Source: Callipepla californica brunnescens
Lineage: Eukaryota; Chordata; Aves; Galliformes; Odontophoridae
Length of the DNA: 64,000 bases
Assembly (NCBI GenBank): GCA_023055505.1
Contig: JALIRH010000141.1
Span: 322,001 to 386,000, forward strand
Direction of reading: 5' to 3'
Shown here: piece by piece, positions 47,501 to 60,400 of the stretch
How positions within the stretch are numbered: position 1 is the stretch's first letter
How the letters are laid out: every line of letters begins with the position of its first letter
The notes under the pieces: generated by a model
The model's input: only the letters and a program-made list of their open reading frames with translations
Databases searched by the model: none
What the model was told of the DNA's origin: nothing
Position numbers and translations under genes: made by a program

Positions 47501-49431
47501 GTAGGGTTAGGGTTAGGGTAGGGTAAGGGTTAGCATTAGGTTTAGGGTTAGGGTTAGGGTTAGAGTTAGGTTAGGGCTAGGGTTAGGGTTAGGGTTAGGG
47601 TTAATGTAGGGTTAGGATTAGTGCTAGGAATCAATTTGGAGGAAGGAAAAGGTATAGGAATTGGTTCATTGTTAGCGTTGGTCTTCAGGGTTAGGGTTCG
47701 GATTTAGCACTATGTTTCAGGTTCCTTTTAGGTTTAGTGATAAGGATTAGGGGTACTTTTAGGTATTGTACAATGCTAAGTGTTAGCTTCTGGGTGGGGG
47801 TTGGGGTTAGATTAAGGGTGAGGGTTAGGGTTAGGACTAGATTTAGGATTAGGTTTAGGAATAGGTTTTCTTTGATTGTTAGGGTGAGAGAAAGGTTAGG
47901 CCTTGGGTTTGTTTTTGGAATAGTTTTGGGTTTCAGAATAGGAATTGGGTTAGTATTTGGAATCTGATTGCTTTAGTATTAGTGTTAGGGTGGGGGTTAG
48001 AAGTTAGGTGAGCGTTGTGGTAATCTAATGCTTTGTGTTAGGCTTAGGGTTGGGCTTTTACTTGAGGTTGGTGTTAGGGTCAGCTTTAGTTTGAAGGTAG
48101 ATTTAGAGTTTAAATTGTGGTCATGCTTTGGATTAGTTTTAGAGTTAGGGTAAGATTTAGGTTTCCTTTCAGTGTTAGGCTGTGAGAACTGTAGGCTTTG
48201 TGTTTTTGGGTTTGTGTTGGGTTTAGGAATTGGAATAGTGTTTGGGATAGTATTAGCGTTAAGGCTGGGGTTAGAGTTAGGTGATGGCTGTGGTAATCTA
48301 ATGCTTTGTGTTAGGTTTAGGGTTGGGCTTCAATCTGGGGTTGGTTTTAAGGTCCCATTTAGATTTCAGGAAGAATTGGAGTTAAATTGAGGTAACGGTT
48401 AGGATTAGATTTAGGGTTCTGATAAGGGTTAGGTTAGGGTTAGGGTTTGGTTCCAAGTTGTTTTTAGGGTTAGGGTTAACGTTAGGTTTCAGGATAGGGT
48501 TAGGAATATAGCTAGGTGTTAGGTAAGGTTTAGTCCTGGGGTTTCAGTTCGGGTTAGGTGAAGCGTTAGTTTTACAGTTAGAAGACATGTTAGGGTTAGG
48601 GTTAGGTTTTGGTGTAGATTTAGGTTTAGGGTAAGGGTTAGGGATGTAGATGAAGGTTTAGTGGAAGGGGTAGGGTTCTCTTTAGTTTTAGGACCAGGGA
48701 AGGGTCCTAAAAGGGCCTTGGCTAAGGGTGAGTTTTAGTATTTGATTTAGCGTTGCGTTCAGGTCTAGGTTAGTTTGAGTGTCAGGCTGAGAGAAGGGGT
48801 AGGCCTTGGGTTTGGTTCTGGCTTAGTGTTAGGTTTAGGAATAGGAATAGTTTTGGTGTTTGGATTGGGTTTGGGGTTAGTAGTAGGGATTGGATTGGGG
48901 TTAGTGTTAGGTGAGATCTGCGGTAATCTGATGCTTTCTTTGAGGCTTGAGGTTTGAGCTTAAACGTGGTGTTGGTTTTAGGGTAGGATTTAGGGCTAGG
49001 GTTTGGTTGAGGGTAGCATTAGGTTTAGGTTTAGGGGAAGGGTTTTGGTTAGGGTAGAGGTTAGAATTCTGGTTTGGGTTAGGAATAGGGTTCTGGACAA
49101 GGTAAGGATTTAGTCCTAGGTTTCCAGTTAGGGTAAGGTGAAGTGCTGGTGTTCTAGTTAGGAGAAGAGTTAGGTTGAGGTTTCGGGTTAGGTTTTTTTG
49201 TCGATTTAGGTTTTAGGTAAGGGGTAGATTTTAGACAACATGAGCTTTCTGGTCAGAGTAGGGTTAGGCCTTAGAATATGGATAAGATTAGGATAAATGT
49301 AGGGTTAGTTTCGGGTTTAGGTTAGTTTGAGTGTTAGGCTGAGAGAAGGGGAGGGCCTTGGGTTTGGGTTTGGTTTAGGGTTAAGATAAGGTTTAGGAAT
49401 AGGAGTAGGTTTGGGGTTTGGATTGGGTTTG
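44577..49431. repeat. macrosatellite unit 4 (longer)
   Basis: Switch point at 46259-46264. About 200 bp longer than units 1-3 because a ~250-bp piece of the G-rich half (near 46730-46970) is repeated at about 46980-47220. Confidence 0.9.
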
Positions 49432-52400
49432 GACTTGATAGTGACTCCCCACTGAACCATAACATCAGGGCCCCATAAATATCATCGGAATTGGCAACAC
49501 AAACGGTTGCTACCCGATCTTCAGGTCCTCTGATTGGAATGAACTCAGCACTTTGCTGGCTGTTCCTTGCACCTCCCACCCCACCTAATGTATGTGATGA
49601 TTTGTATGATGCAACCCAAAACCAAACCCCAGGCCTACCCCTTCTCTCACCCTGACACTCGAACCAAACCTCCGCCTAAACCTAACCCTAATATCTAAGC
49701 CTAAGCCTAACCCTTCCAATTGCCCTAGCCCTAACACTAACCCTTTTCCTATACCTAACCCTGACCTCAGCCCCGATCCTAACCTTTCCCTAACCCTAAC
49801 ACCAACCCGTAACATCATTTGAATCCTAATCCTATTCCAAACCTTAACCCTATCCCAAGGCCTAACCCTACTCTGACCTTTACACTCCAACTAACCCAAC
49901 CTCGATCAATAAATACAAATGGAATCCTAAACCTAAACCTAAACCTAAACCTACTGCTAACACCACAAGTCAGCCTACTTTTCTCCCTAAATCTAATCAC
50001 AAATCTCAAAAAATCTTTGTCCCTATCCCTAATCATAAATCCAGCCCAAACTCTGAAACTTTCCCAAAACCTATGCCTATTCCTAACACTTACTCTTACC
50101 CTAAGTCTATCCCTAACACTAACCCTTCTCCCAGACACAACCCTAAAGCCAACACTAATCCTAACCTAATCTTTATCCTAATCCTAAACCTAATCCTAAC
50201 TCTCACCCTAATTCTAACTCTACCCTAACCCTAACTCTGACCCTCAAACCAAACCCACATTTAAGCACAACCCTAATCCCGACACCTAGCATCAGATTAC
50301 CACAACCCTAACGGAACCCTAACCCTAACACTAATGCTATGACTATCCCAAACCCTAACCCAAGTACTAGACCAAACCATACCCCTATCCCTCACTCTAA
50401 AACTAATAATCCCTAACTAAACTCTAACCGTAACCCTATCCCTAATACTAACACTAATCATCTTTTAAACACCAATGTTATTCCTATTCCTAAACCTTAC
50501 CCAATCTCCAAATGAAATCCAAGGCCGGTGCCTTCTCACACCCTAACGATCAAACCAAACCTACATCTAAACCTAACCCTAAATCCAATCTTTACCCTAA
50601 ACCATACACTTGCCCTGGCCTTAACACTAACCCTTTCCCTATACCTAACCCTAACCCTAACCTTAACACTAATTTGAGGCCTATCCCTAGTAGGAACCCA
50701 AAACCTAATTGGAATCTGAATCCTGTTCTTAACCTTAACCCTAACACGACTTAACTCTACTCTGACCCTAAAAGTCAAATGAACCCTACTCCTTACCCTA
50801 AACCTCAATCTAAACCTAAACCTAACCCTAAACCTAAACTTCACAAGAACACTCAACCTAATCCTAGCACTAACCTAAACTAAAACTAAAACACCTTTTT
50901 TGCTAACCCTAATCCTAAATCTAACCCTAACCCCAAAACTCCCCCAAACCTGACCCTAAACCTAATCCACCCCCAAATCCTTACCCTAACCCTAACCCCA
51001 AACACCCTAATACTAGAACTAAAGCAATCCTTCACCCTAACCCTAAAACTAACAATTTAACTTTGACCCTAAAACTCAAATTCACCCTACATACACTTTA
51101 TGCTACCTAGGTTAGGGTCAGGCTCAATCTGGGTTTTGTGTTGGGGTCAAAGGGATAGGGTTAGGGTAGAGTTCGAGTTAGGATGAAGGTAATGCTTACA
51201 GATATGTTTAGAGAATGGAACAGGGTTAGGGTTAAGGTTAGGGTAAGGTTGAAGGTTAGGCTCAGGGACAGATTTAGGGTTAGAGTTTGGGTTCCTTTTA
51301 GGTTTAGGGATAGGGTTAGGGTACGGTTACGTATTGTACAACGCTAAGTGTTAGCTTCTGGGTAAGGGATAGGGTTAGGGTAAGGGTTAGATTCAGGGTT
51401 AGGGTTAGCATTAGCATCAGGGTTAGGGTTATGGTAAGAGTTAGGATAGGGAATGGGATACAGTTAGGGTAAGGGTTAGGAATAGGGTTAGGGTTACATT
51501 AAGGTTAGGGTTAGTGTTTGGATCAGGGGTAGGGTTAGGAATAAAGTTAGAGTAAGGGCTAGGATTAGGGTTAGGGTTAGGGTAGGGATACGGTTAGGGT
51601 AGAGTTAAGGTTAGGGTAGGGTTAGAGTTAGGGTAAGGGTTCGGGATAGGGTTAGGGTTAGGGTTAGGGTTAGGTTAGGGTTTGGGTTATGGTAAGAGTT
51701 AGGATAGGGATTGTGATACGGTTAGGGTAAGGGTTAGGAATAGGGATAGGGTTTGATTAGGGTAAGGCTTATTGTTTGGATTAGGGGTAGGGTTACGAAT
51801 AAAGTTAGAGTTAGGGCTAGGATTAGGGTTAGGGTTAGGGTAGGGATACGGTTAGGGTAGAGTTAAGGTTAGGGTAGGGTTAGGGTAAGGGTAAGGGTTA
51901 GGGTTAGGGTTAGGGTTAGGGTTAGTGTTAGGTTAGGGTTTGGGTTATGGTAAGAGTTAGGATAGGGATTGTGATACGGTTAGGGTAAGGGTTAGGAATA
52001 GGGATAGGGTTTGATTAGGGTAAGGGTTATTGTTTGGATTAGGGGTAGGGTTACGAATAAAGTTAGAGTTAGGGCTAGGATCAGGGTTAGGGTTCGGGAT
52101 TGGATTAGTGTTAGGGTAAGGAGTAAAGTTAGAGTTAGTGTTAGGATTAGGGTTAGGGTAAAGTAGGGTTAGGGGTAGGGTTAGGGTTAGGGTTAGGGTT
52201 AGTGTAGGGTTAGGGTTAGGGTTTGGGTTAGGCTAGGGTTAGGGTAAGGGTTAGGGTTAGGGTTAGGGTTAGGGTTAGGGTTAGGGTAGGGTTAGGGTTA
52301 GGGTTAGGGTTAGGGTTAGGGTTACGGTTAGGGTTAGGGTTAGGGTAGGGTTAGGGTTAGGGTTAGTGTTAGGGTAGGTTAGGGTTAGGGTATGGTAGGG

Positions 52401-54326
52401 TTAGGGTTAGGGTAGGGTAAGGGTTAGCATTAGGTTTAGGGTTAGGGTTAGGGTTAGAGTTAGGTTAGGGCTAGGGTTAGGGTTAGGGTTAGGGTTAATG
52501 TAGGGTTAGGGTTAGTGCTAGGAATCAATTTGGAGGAAGGAAAAGGTATAGGAATTGGTTCATTGTTAGCGTTGGTCTTCAGGGTTAGGGTTCGGATTTA
52601 GCACTATGTTTCAGGTTCCTTTTAGGTTTAGTGATAAGGATTAGGGGTACGTTTAGGTATTGTACAATGCTAAGTGTTAGCTTCTGGGTGGGGGTTGGGT
52701 TAGATTAAGGGTGAGGGTTAGGGTTAGAACTAGATTTAGGATTAGGTTTAGGAATAGGTTTTCTTTGATTGTTAGGGTGAGAGAAAGGTTAGGCCTTGGG
52801 TTTGTTTTTGGAATAGTTTTGGGTTTCAGAATAGGAATTGGGTTAGTATTTGGAATCTGATTGTTTTAGTATTAGTGTTAGGGTGGGGGTTAGAAGTTAG
52901 GTGAGCGTTGTGGTAATCTAATGCTTTGTGTTAGGCTTAGGGTTGGGCTTTTACTTGAGGTTGGTGTTAGGGTCAGCTTTAGTTTGAAGGTAGATTTAGA
53001 GTTTAAATTGTGGTCATGCTTTGGATTAGTTTTAGAGTTAGGGTAAGATTTAGGTTTCCTTTCAGTGTTAGGCTGTGAGAATTGTAGGCTTTGTGTTTTT
53101 GGGTTTGTGTTGGGTTTAGGAATTGGAATAGTGTTTGGGATAGTATTAGCGTTAAGGCTGGGGTTAGAGTTAGGTGATGGCTGTGGTAATCTAATGCTTT
53201 GTGTTAGGTTTAGGGTTGGGCTTCAATCTGGGGTTGGTTTTAAGGTCCCATTTAGATTTCAGGAAGAATTGGAGTTCAATTGAGGTAACGGTTAGGATTA
53301 GATTTAGGGTTCTGATAAGGGTTAGGTTAGGGTTAGGGTTTGGTTCCAAGTTGTTTTTAGGGTTAGGGTTAACGTTAGGTTTCAGGATAGGGTTAGGAAT
53401 ATAGCTAGGTGTTAGGTAAGGTTTAGTCCTGGGGTTTCAGTTCGGGTTAGGTGAAGCGTTAGTTTTACAGTTAGAAGACATGTTAGGGTTAGGGTTAGGT
53501 TTTGGTGTAGATTTAGGTTTAGGGTAAGGGTTAGGGATGTAGATGAAGGTTTAGTGGAAGGGGTAGGGTTCTCTTTAGTTTTAGGACCAGGGAAGGGTCC
53601 TAAAAGGGCCTTGGCTAAGGGTGAGTTTTAGTATTTGATTTAGCGTTGCGTTCAGGTCTAGGTTAGTTTGAGTGTCAGGCTGAGAGAAGGGGTAGGCCTT
53701 GGGTTTGGTTCTGGCTTAGTGTTAGGTTTAGGAATAGGAATAGTTTTGGTGTTTGGATTGGGTTTGGGGTTAGTAGTAGGGATTGGATTGGGGTTAGTGT
53801 TAGGTGAGATCTGCGGTAATCTGATGCTTTCTTTGAGGCTTGAGGTTTGAGCTTAAACGTGGTGTTGGTTTTAGGGTAGGATTTAGGGCTAGGGTTTGGT
53901 TGAGGGTAGCATTAGGTTTAGGTTTAGGGGAAGGGTTTTGGTTAGGGTAGAGGTTAGAATTCTGGTTTGGGTTAGGAATAGGGTTCTGGACAAGGTAAGG
54001 ATTTAGTCCTAGGTTTCCAGTTAGGGTAAGGTGAAGTGCTGGTGTTCTAGTTAGGAGAAGAGTTAGGTTGAGGTTTCGGGTTAGGTTTTTTTTGTCGATT
54101 TAGGTTTTAGGTAAGGGGTAGATTTTAGACAACATGAGCTTTCTGGTCAGAGTAGGGTTAGGCCTTAGAATATGGATAAGATTAGGATAAATGTAGGGTT
54201 AGTTTCGGGTCTAGGTTAGTTTGAGTGTTAGGCTGAGAGAAGGGGAGGGCCTTGGGTTTGGGTTTGGTTTAGGGTTAAGATAAAGTTTAGGAATAGGAGT
54301 AGGTTTGGGGTTTTGATTGGGTTTGG
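49432..54326. repeat. macrosatellite unit 5 (last)
   Basis: Switch point at 51106-51111. It shares unit 4's internal duplication (near 51575-52080) and unit 2's 8-bp ERV deletion. It is not followed by an ERV fragment: after GGGTTTGG at 54326 the sequence continues into GTTAGCTTTAGTGC. Confidence 0.9.
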
Positions 54327-54780
54327 GTTAGCTTTAGTGCTAGGTTTTGGTATTGGTTTCGAGTTAGGTGAGGGTTGTGGTAATCTGATGCTTTGTTCAA
54401 GTTTTAGGGTTGGGCTTCAATTTGGGTTTTGGATTAGGATCAGAGTTAGGGATAGCTTGAAGGTAGAGTTAGGATTCGGCTAATAGCTACAGTGATTCTT
54501 ATGGAGACGATTTGGGTCAAGGGTAAGTATTAGGCTTAGCTTTAGATTTAGAGTTAGCTTTAGGTTTAGGATTAGAGTTGTGGTTTTGGTTGGGAGTAGG
54601 GTTAGTGCTAGGTTTGAGGTTAGGGTTAGGGTTAGGTTTAGCATTTCAAGTAAGGCTTAGGGTTATGCTTAGGTTGAGGTTGAGGGTTAGGTTGTGAGTT
54701 AGGGCAAAGATTGTGGATAGGGTAAAGGTTGGAGCTTGGATTAGGTTTCGGGTTAGCAATAGTCTTAGGTGTCATTTCTC
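54327..54780 (+). repeat. single-copy flank of the macrosatellite
   Basis: Continues the G-rich TTAGGG-like style (TTTAGGTTTAGGATTAG) but is not repeated in the array, so it is the native right flank. It ends near GTGTCATTTCTCCTG, where the 591-bp satellite begins. No gene is seen. Confidence 0.7.
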
Positions 54781-55553
54781 CTGTAGACAAATCAGGTGTG
54801 ATTCCACTGCTTCGAAATGTTCAGCAAGAAACCGTATAATCAGAGCATCGCAAAAGCCCCCTTTACCAAGTAGATCACACCAGCAGCGAGCTTTCTGTTC
54901 GAATGGCGCTGATCTGCGAATTCCGATTCTATAGCATCAATCGCGGCTCCTGCGGCTTTTGCCGCTGAAGAAAGACGAGCGTCATCAAGGTGCCGTGCAA
55001 TGAATAGCGGCTTCAAGAATCAGCCGGCAGAGGTCCTAATCAAGCAAATCGCGGTTTCCATGTGAAAGTGACTCCGTTTCAGGAGTTGGAAGTGAATGGA
55101 AGCTGAATCCTAATATTAATGGGAGGGTAAGTTTTGATTCTCATTCTGCTCTGCAACTGTATACAACGTATGTCTGCATCATTCATTCATCTGCGAGCAC
55201 GTTTTCATTCTTTTTCTCTGAGCAGTGTTCTTCTCCTTTTTAGTACCTCTAGATAATACCGACACACCAGTTTTTATGTCGAAGAAACGGATCATTCCGA
55301 TGTTCATTTGGAACGGTATGATATTCAGAGCTAAAGAAGTCAAATAGTAGCGTTGAATACGTCAAGCTGTTTTTTCTACCAAATGCATTGTGTGATTCAA
55401 CCGCTTCGAAATGTTCCCCAAAAACACTGTCATCGGAGCATTGCAAAAGCCTTCTTTAAAAAGCAGAGCAAAACGGCTGCGAGCTTTCTATTTGAAACGA
55501 GAAGAACTGCGTATCAGGCTCGAATCGCATCAATCGCGGCTATTGCTGCTTTT

Positions 55554-55902
55554 GCCGCTGAAGAAAGACGCCAATAAAACGACAGACGTGCACTGAATAG
55601 CGGCATCAATAATTGCCGGTTGCGGTCAAATTTCATCCAATCGCGTCTAACACGTGAAAGTGACTCGGTTTCAGGAGTTGGAAGTGAATGCATGCTGGAT
55701 CCCAAACTTAGTGGGAGGGAAAGATTTGATTCTCGTGTGTGATTCTACCGCTTCTAAATGTTCCTCATAAAACCTTGTCACCGGAGCTTCGTAATGGCTC
55801 CCTTTAAGAAGCAGAGCAAAGCGGCCGAGAGTTTGATGCTCGAACCGCGCTTAGCCGCGGATTCCCATTCAATCGCATCAATCGCGGCTCCTGCTGCTCT
55901 TG
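55554..55902 (+). repeat. shortened satellite monomer (348 bp)
   Basis: About 245 bp are missing near 55735, where GATTTGATTCTC joins GTGTGTGATTCTACC. The lost part contains the ATGCAACGTATGTCTGC and TTTTCATTC segments found in all full monomers. It lies in the irregular edge of the array, before the regular higher-order block. Confidence 0.8.
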
Positions 55903-57479
55903 CCGCTGAAGAAAGACGCCAGTCAGACAGCAGCAGTGCACTGAATCGCGGCTTTTCAATAATCAGCCGGTAGCGGTCCTAATCCAGCAAATCGCGGTTT
56001 ACACGTGAAAGTGACGCCGTTTCTGGAGTTGTAAGAGAATGTGTGCTGGATCCCAGTGTCAATAGGAGGGAAAGTTTTGATTCTCATTCTGCTCTGCTAC
56101 TGAATGCAACGTATGTCTGCATCATTCATTCATCTGCGAGCACGTTTTCATTCTTTTCTCCTACCAGTGTTGGTATCGTTTTTACTTCCACAATCTACCA
56201 CATTCACTTCAATTTTCTTACAATACACGTGGATCGTTCTCATTTTCTCTCAAAAAGGTATGTTTTTCAAACTACGGAAGCAATGGAGAGGAGTTAAGTA
56301 CGAAAATTTAATTCTCCCAATGGTATGTGTGATTCTACAGCTTCTAAATGTTCCCCATAAAACCTTGTCACCGGAGCATCGTAATAGCCCCATTTAAGAA
56401 GCAGTGCAAAGCGGCCGAGAGTTTGATGCTCGAACCGCGCTTAGCCGCGGATTCCGATTCACTCGCATCAATCGCGGCTCCTGCAGCTTTTGCCGCTGAA
56501 GAAAGACGCCAGTCAGCCGGTAAAAGTGCACTGAATCGCGGCATCAATAATCAGCCGGTAGCGTTCCTACTCCAACAAATCGCGGTTTACACGTGAAAGT
56601 GACTCGGTTTCAGGAGTTGTAAGTGAATGGATGCCTGATCCCAGTGTTAGTGAGAGGGAAAGTTTTGATTCTCATTCTGCACTGCTACTGAATGCAACGT
56701 ATGCCTGCATCATTCATTCATCTGCGAGCAAGTTTTCATTCTTTTCTCTGAGCAGTCTTGTTACCTTTTTTAGCACCTCTAGTCACACAAGTTTTTCTTG
56801 CCAAACAAACGGATAATTCCGATTGTCATTTGCAACGGTATGATATTCAGAGCTGAGGAAGTGAAATAGAAGCGTTAAGTACGTCAAGCTGTTTCTTCTA
56901 CCAAATGTATGTTTGATTCCACCTCTTCTAAGTGTTCCCCAAAAACACTGTCAGCGGAGCGTTGCAAAAGCCTTCTTTAACAAGCAGAGCAAACCGGCAG
57001 AGTGTTAATATTCGAACCGCTCAGAACCTCGGATACCGCTCGAATCGCATCAATCGCGGCTCCTGCTGCTTTTGCCGCTGAAGAAAGACGCCAGTCAGAC
57101 AGCAGCAGTGCACTGAATCGCGGCTTTTCAAAAATCAGCCGGTAGCGGTCCTATTCCAACAATTCGCGGTTTACATGTGAAAGTGACTCGGGTTCAGGTT
57201 TGTAAGTGAATGTGTGCTGGATCCCAGTTTTAATGGTAAGGAAAGTTTAGATTCTCATTCTGCTCTGTTACTGAGTGCAACGTACGTCTGAATCGTTCAT
57301 TCATCTGCGAGCACGTTTTCATTCTTTTCTCTGACCAGTGCTGTTATCCGTTTTACCTCCTTAATCTACCACATACACTTCAATTTTCTTACAATACCCG
57401 CGGATCTTTCTCATTCTCTCTCAAAAAGGGATGTTTTTCAGAACTATGGAAGCAATGGAGAGGCGTTAAGTACGGAAAG

Positions 57480-60400
57480 CTGGTTCCTCTCCCAAAGGCG
57501 TGTGTGATTCCACCGCTTCTAAATGTTCCCCAGAAAACCTTGTCACCGGAGCATCGGAATAGCCCCCTTTAAGATGCAGAGAAAAAGCGGCAGAGAATTT
57601 GATGCTCGAACCGCGCTTAGCCGCGGATTCCGATTCAATCGCACCAGTCGCGGCTCCTGCTGCTTTTGCCGCTGAAGAAAGACGCTAGTCAGCCGGTAAA
57701 AGTGCACGGAATCGCGGCTTCAGTAATCAGCCGGTAGCGGTTCTTCTCTAACAAATCGCGGTTTACACGTGAAAGTGACTCGGTTTCAGGAGTTGTAAGT
57801 GTATGTATGTTGCATCCCAATGTTAGTGGGAGGGAAAGTTTTGATTCTCATTCTGCTCTGCTACTGAATGCAACGTATGTCTGCATCGTTCATTCATCTA
57901 CGAGCACGTTTTCATTCTTTACTCTGACCAGTGTTGTTATTCATTTTCGTACTTCTAGTTAATACATGGAAAAACTTTTTCTTGTCGAACACAAGTATCT
58001 TTCGATTCTCTTTTGCAAAAGTATGGTATTCAGAGATAAAGAAGCAAAAGAGAAACGTTTATTACGGAAAGCTGTTTCTTCTACGAATTGCATTGTGTTA
58101 TTGCACCGCTTCTATATGTTCCCCAAAAACACTGTCATCTGAGCATTGCAAAAGCTCCCTTTAACAAACATAGCAAAAAGGCAGCGTGCTAATGTTGGAA
58201 CCGCGGAAAACCGTGAATCATGTTCGAATCGCATCAATCGCGGCTCCTGCTGCTTTTGCCGCTGAAGAAAGAAGCCAGTCAGTTGAAAGACGTGCACTGA
58301 ATTGCGTCTTCAGTAATCAGCCGGCAGCGTTTCTATTCCAACAAATCGCGGTTGAAACCTGAAAGTGACTCCAATTCTGGTGTTGTAAGTGTATGTACGT
58401 TGCTTCCCAATGTTAGTGGGAGGGAAAGTTTTGATTCTCATTCTGCTCTACTACTGAATGCAACGTACGTCTGCATCGTTCATTCATCTACGAGCACGTT
58501 TTCATTCCTTTCTCTGACCAGTCTTGTTATTCCTTTTCCTACCTCTAGTTAATATCGTCACACAAGTTTTTCTTGCCAAACAAACAATTCATTCCCTTTT
58601 TCTTTTGGAACGGTATGGTATTCAGAGCTAAAAAGTCAAATAGTAGCGTTAAGTACGTTAAACTTTTTCTTCTACCAAATGTATGTTTGATTCCACCTCT
58701 TCTAAGTGTTCCCCAAAAACACTATCATCGGAGCTTTGCAAAAGCCTTCTTTAACAAGCAGAGCAAACCGGCAGAGTGTTAATATTCGAACCGCTCAGAA
58801 CCTCGGATTCCGCTCGAATCTCATCAATCGCGGCTCCTGCTGCTTTTGCCGCTGAAGAAAGACGCCAGTCAGACGGCAGCAGTGCACTGAATCGCGGCTT
58901 TTCAAAAATCAGCAGGTAGCGGTTCTTCTCCAACAATTCGCGGTTTACACGTGAAAGTGACTCGGTTTCAGGAGTTGGAAGAGAATGTGTGCTGGATCCC
59001 AGTTTTAATAGGAGTGAAAGTTTTAATTCTTATTCTGCTCTGTTACTGTATGCAACGTACGTCTGAATCGTTCATTCATCTGCGAGCACGTTTTCATTCT
59101 TTTCACTGACCAGTGCTCTTATCCTTTTTACTTCCTTAATCTAATACACTCACTTGAATTTTCTTACAATACCGGCGGATCTTTCTCATTCTCTCTCAAA
59201 AAGGTATGTTTTTCAGAACTATGAAAGCAATGGAGTGACGTTAAGTACGGAAAGATAATTCCTCTCCCAAAGGTGTGTGTGATTCCACCGCTTCTAAGGG
59301 TTCCCCAGAAAACCTTGTCACCGGAGCATCGGAATAGCCCCCTTTAGAAGCAGAGAAAAAGCGGCAGAGAGTTTGATGCTCGAACCGCGCTTAGCCGCGG
59401 ATTCCGATTCAATCGCACCAATCGCGGCTTCTGCTGCTTTTGCCGCTGAAGAAAGACGCCAGTCAGCCGGTTGCCGTGCACTGAATCGCGGCATCAATAA
59501 TCAGCCGGTATCGGTTCTTCTCCAACAAATCGCGGTTGAAACCTGAAAGTGACTCGGTTTCAGGAGTTGTATGTGTATGTATGCTGCATCCCAATGTTAG
59601 TGGGAGGGAAAGTTTTGATTCTCATTCTGCTCTGCTACTGAATGCAACGTATGTCTGCATCATTCATTCATCTACGAGCACGTTTTCATTCTTTACTCTG
59701 ACCAGTGTTGTTATTCTTTTTCGTACTTCTAGTTAATACATGGAAAAACTTTTTCTTGTCGAACACAAGTATCTTTCGATTCTCTTTTGCAAAAGTATGG
59801 TATTCAGAGATAAAGAAGTAAAAAAGAAAAGTTTATTACGGAAAGCTGTTTCTTCTACTAATTGCATTGTGTGATTGCACCGCTTCTATATGTTCCCCAA
59901 AAACACTGTCATCTGAGCATTGCAAAAGCTCCCTTTAACAAACATAGCAAAAAGGCAGCGTGTTAATGTTCGAACCGCGAAGAACCGCGTCTCAGGCTCG
60001 AATCGCATCAATCGCGGCTCCTGCTGCTTTTGCCGCTGAAGAAAGACGCCAGTCATTTGAAAGACGTGCACTGAATTGCGTCTTCAGTAATCAGCCGGCA
60101 GCGTTTCTATTCCAACAAATCGCCGTTGAAACCTGAAAGTGACTCCAATTCTGGTGTTGTAAGTGAATGGATGCTGGATCCCAGTGTTAGTGAGAGGGAA
60201 AGTTTTGATTCTCATTCTGCTCTACTACTGAATGCAACGTATGTCTGCATCATTCATTCATCTACGAGCACGTTTTCATTCTTTTCTCTGACCAGTCTTG
60301 TTATTCCTTTTCCTACCTCTAGTTAATATCGTCACACAAGTTTTTACTTGCCAAACAAACAATTCATTCCCTTTTTCTTTTGGAACGGTATGGTATTCAG

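Larger units (their letters stand above)
30619..54326. repeat. ~4.65-kb macrosatellite array, five units
   Basis: Five near-identical head-to-tail units anchored at 30618, 35273, 39926, 44577 and 49432 (spacings 4655, 4653, 4651 and 4855). Each has an ERV protease/RT-boundary fragment, a ~1.5-kb C-rich CCCTAA-like half, a CCTAGG strand-switch point and a ~3-kb G-rich TTAGGG-like half. Unit-to-unit differences are few, indicating recent amplification or homogenisation. All frames of 60-116 codons in it recur in every unit and are VRVRV/LNPN-type reads of telomere-like repeat, not genes. Confidence 0.95.

Noticed and set aside
30779..54326. Recurrent frames of 60-116 codons (VRVRVRNR, LNPNPNLN types) in each macrosatellite unit
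   Set aside because: They are reads of telomere-like repeat on both strands, repeated because the unit is repeated.
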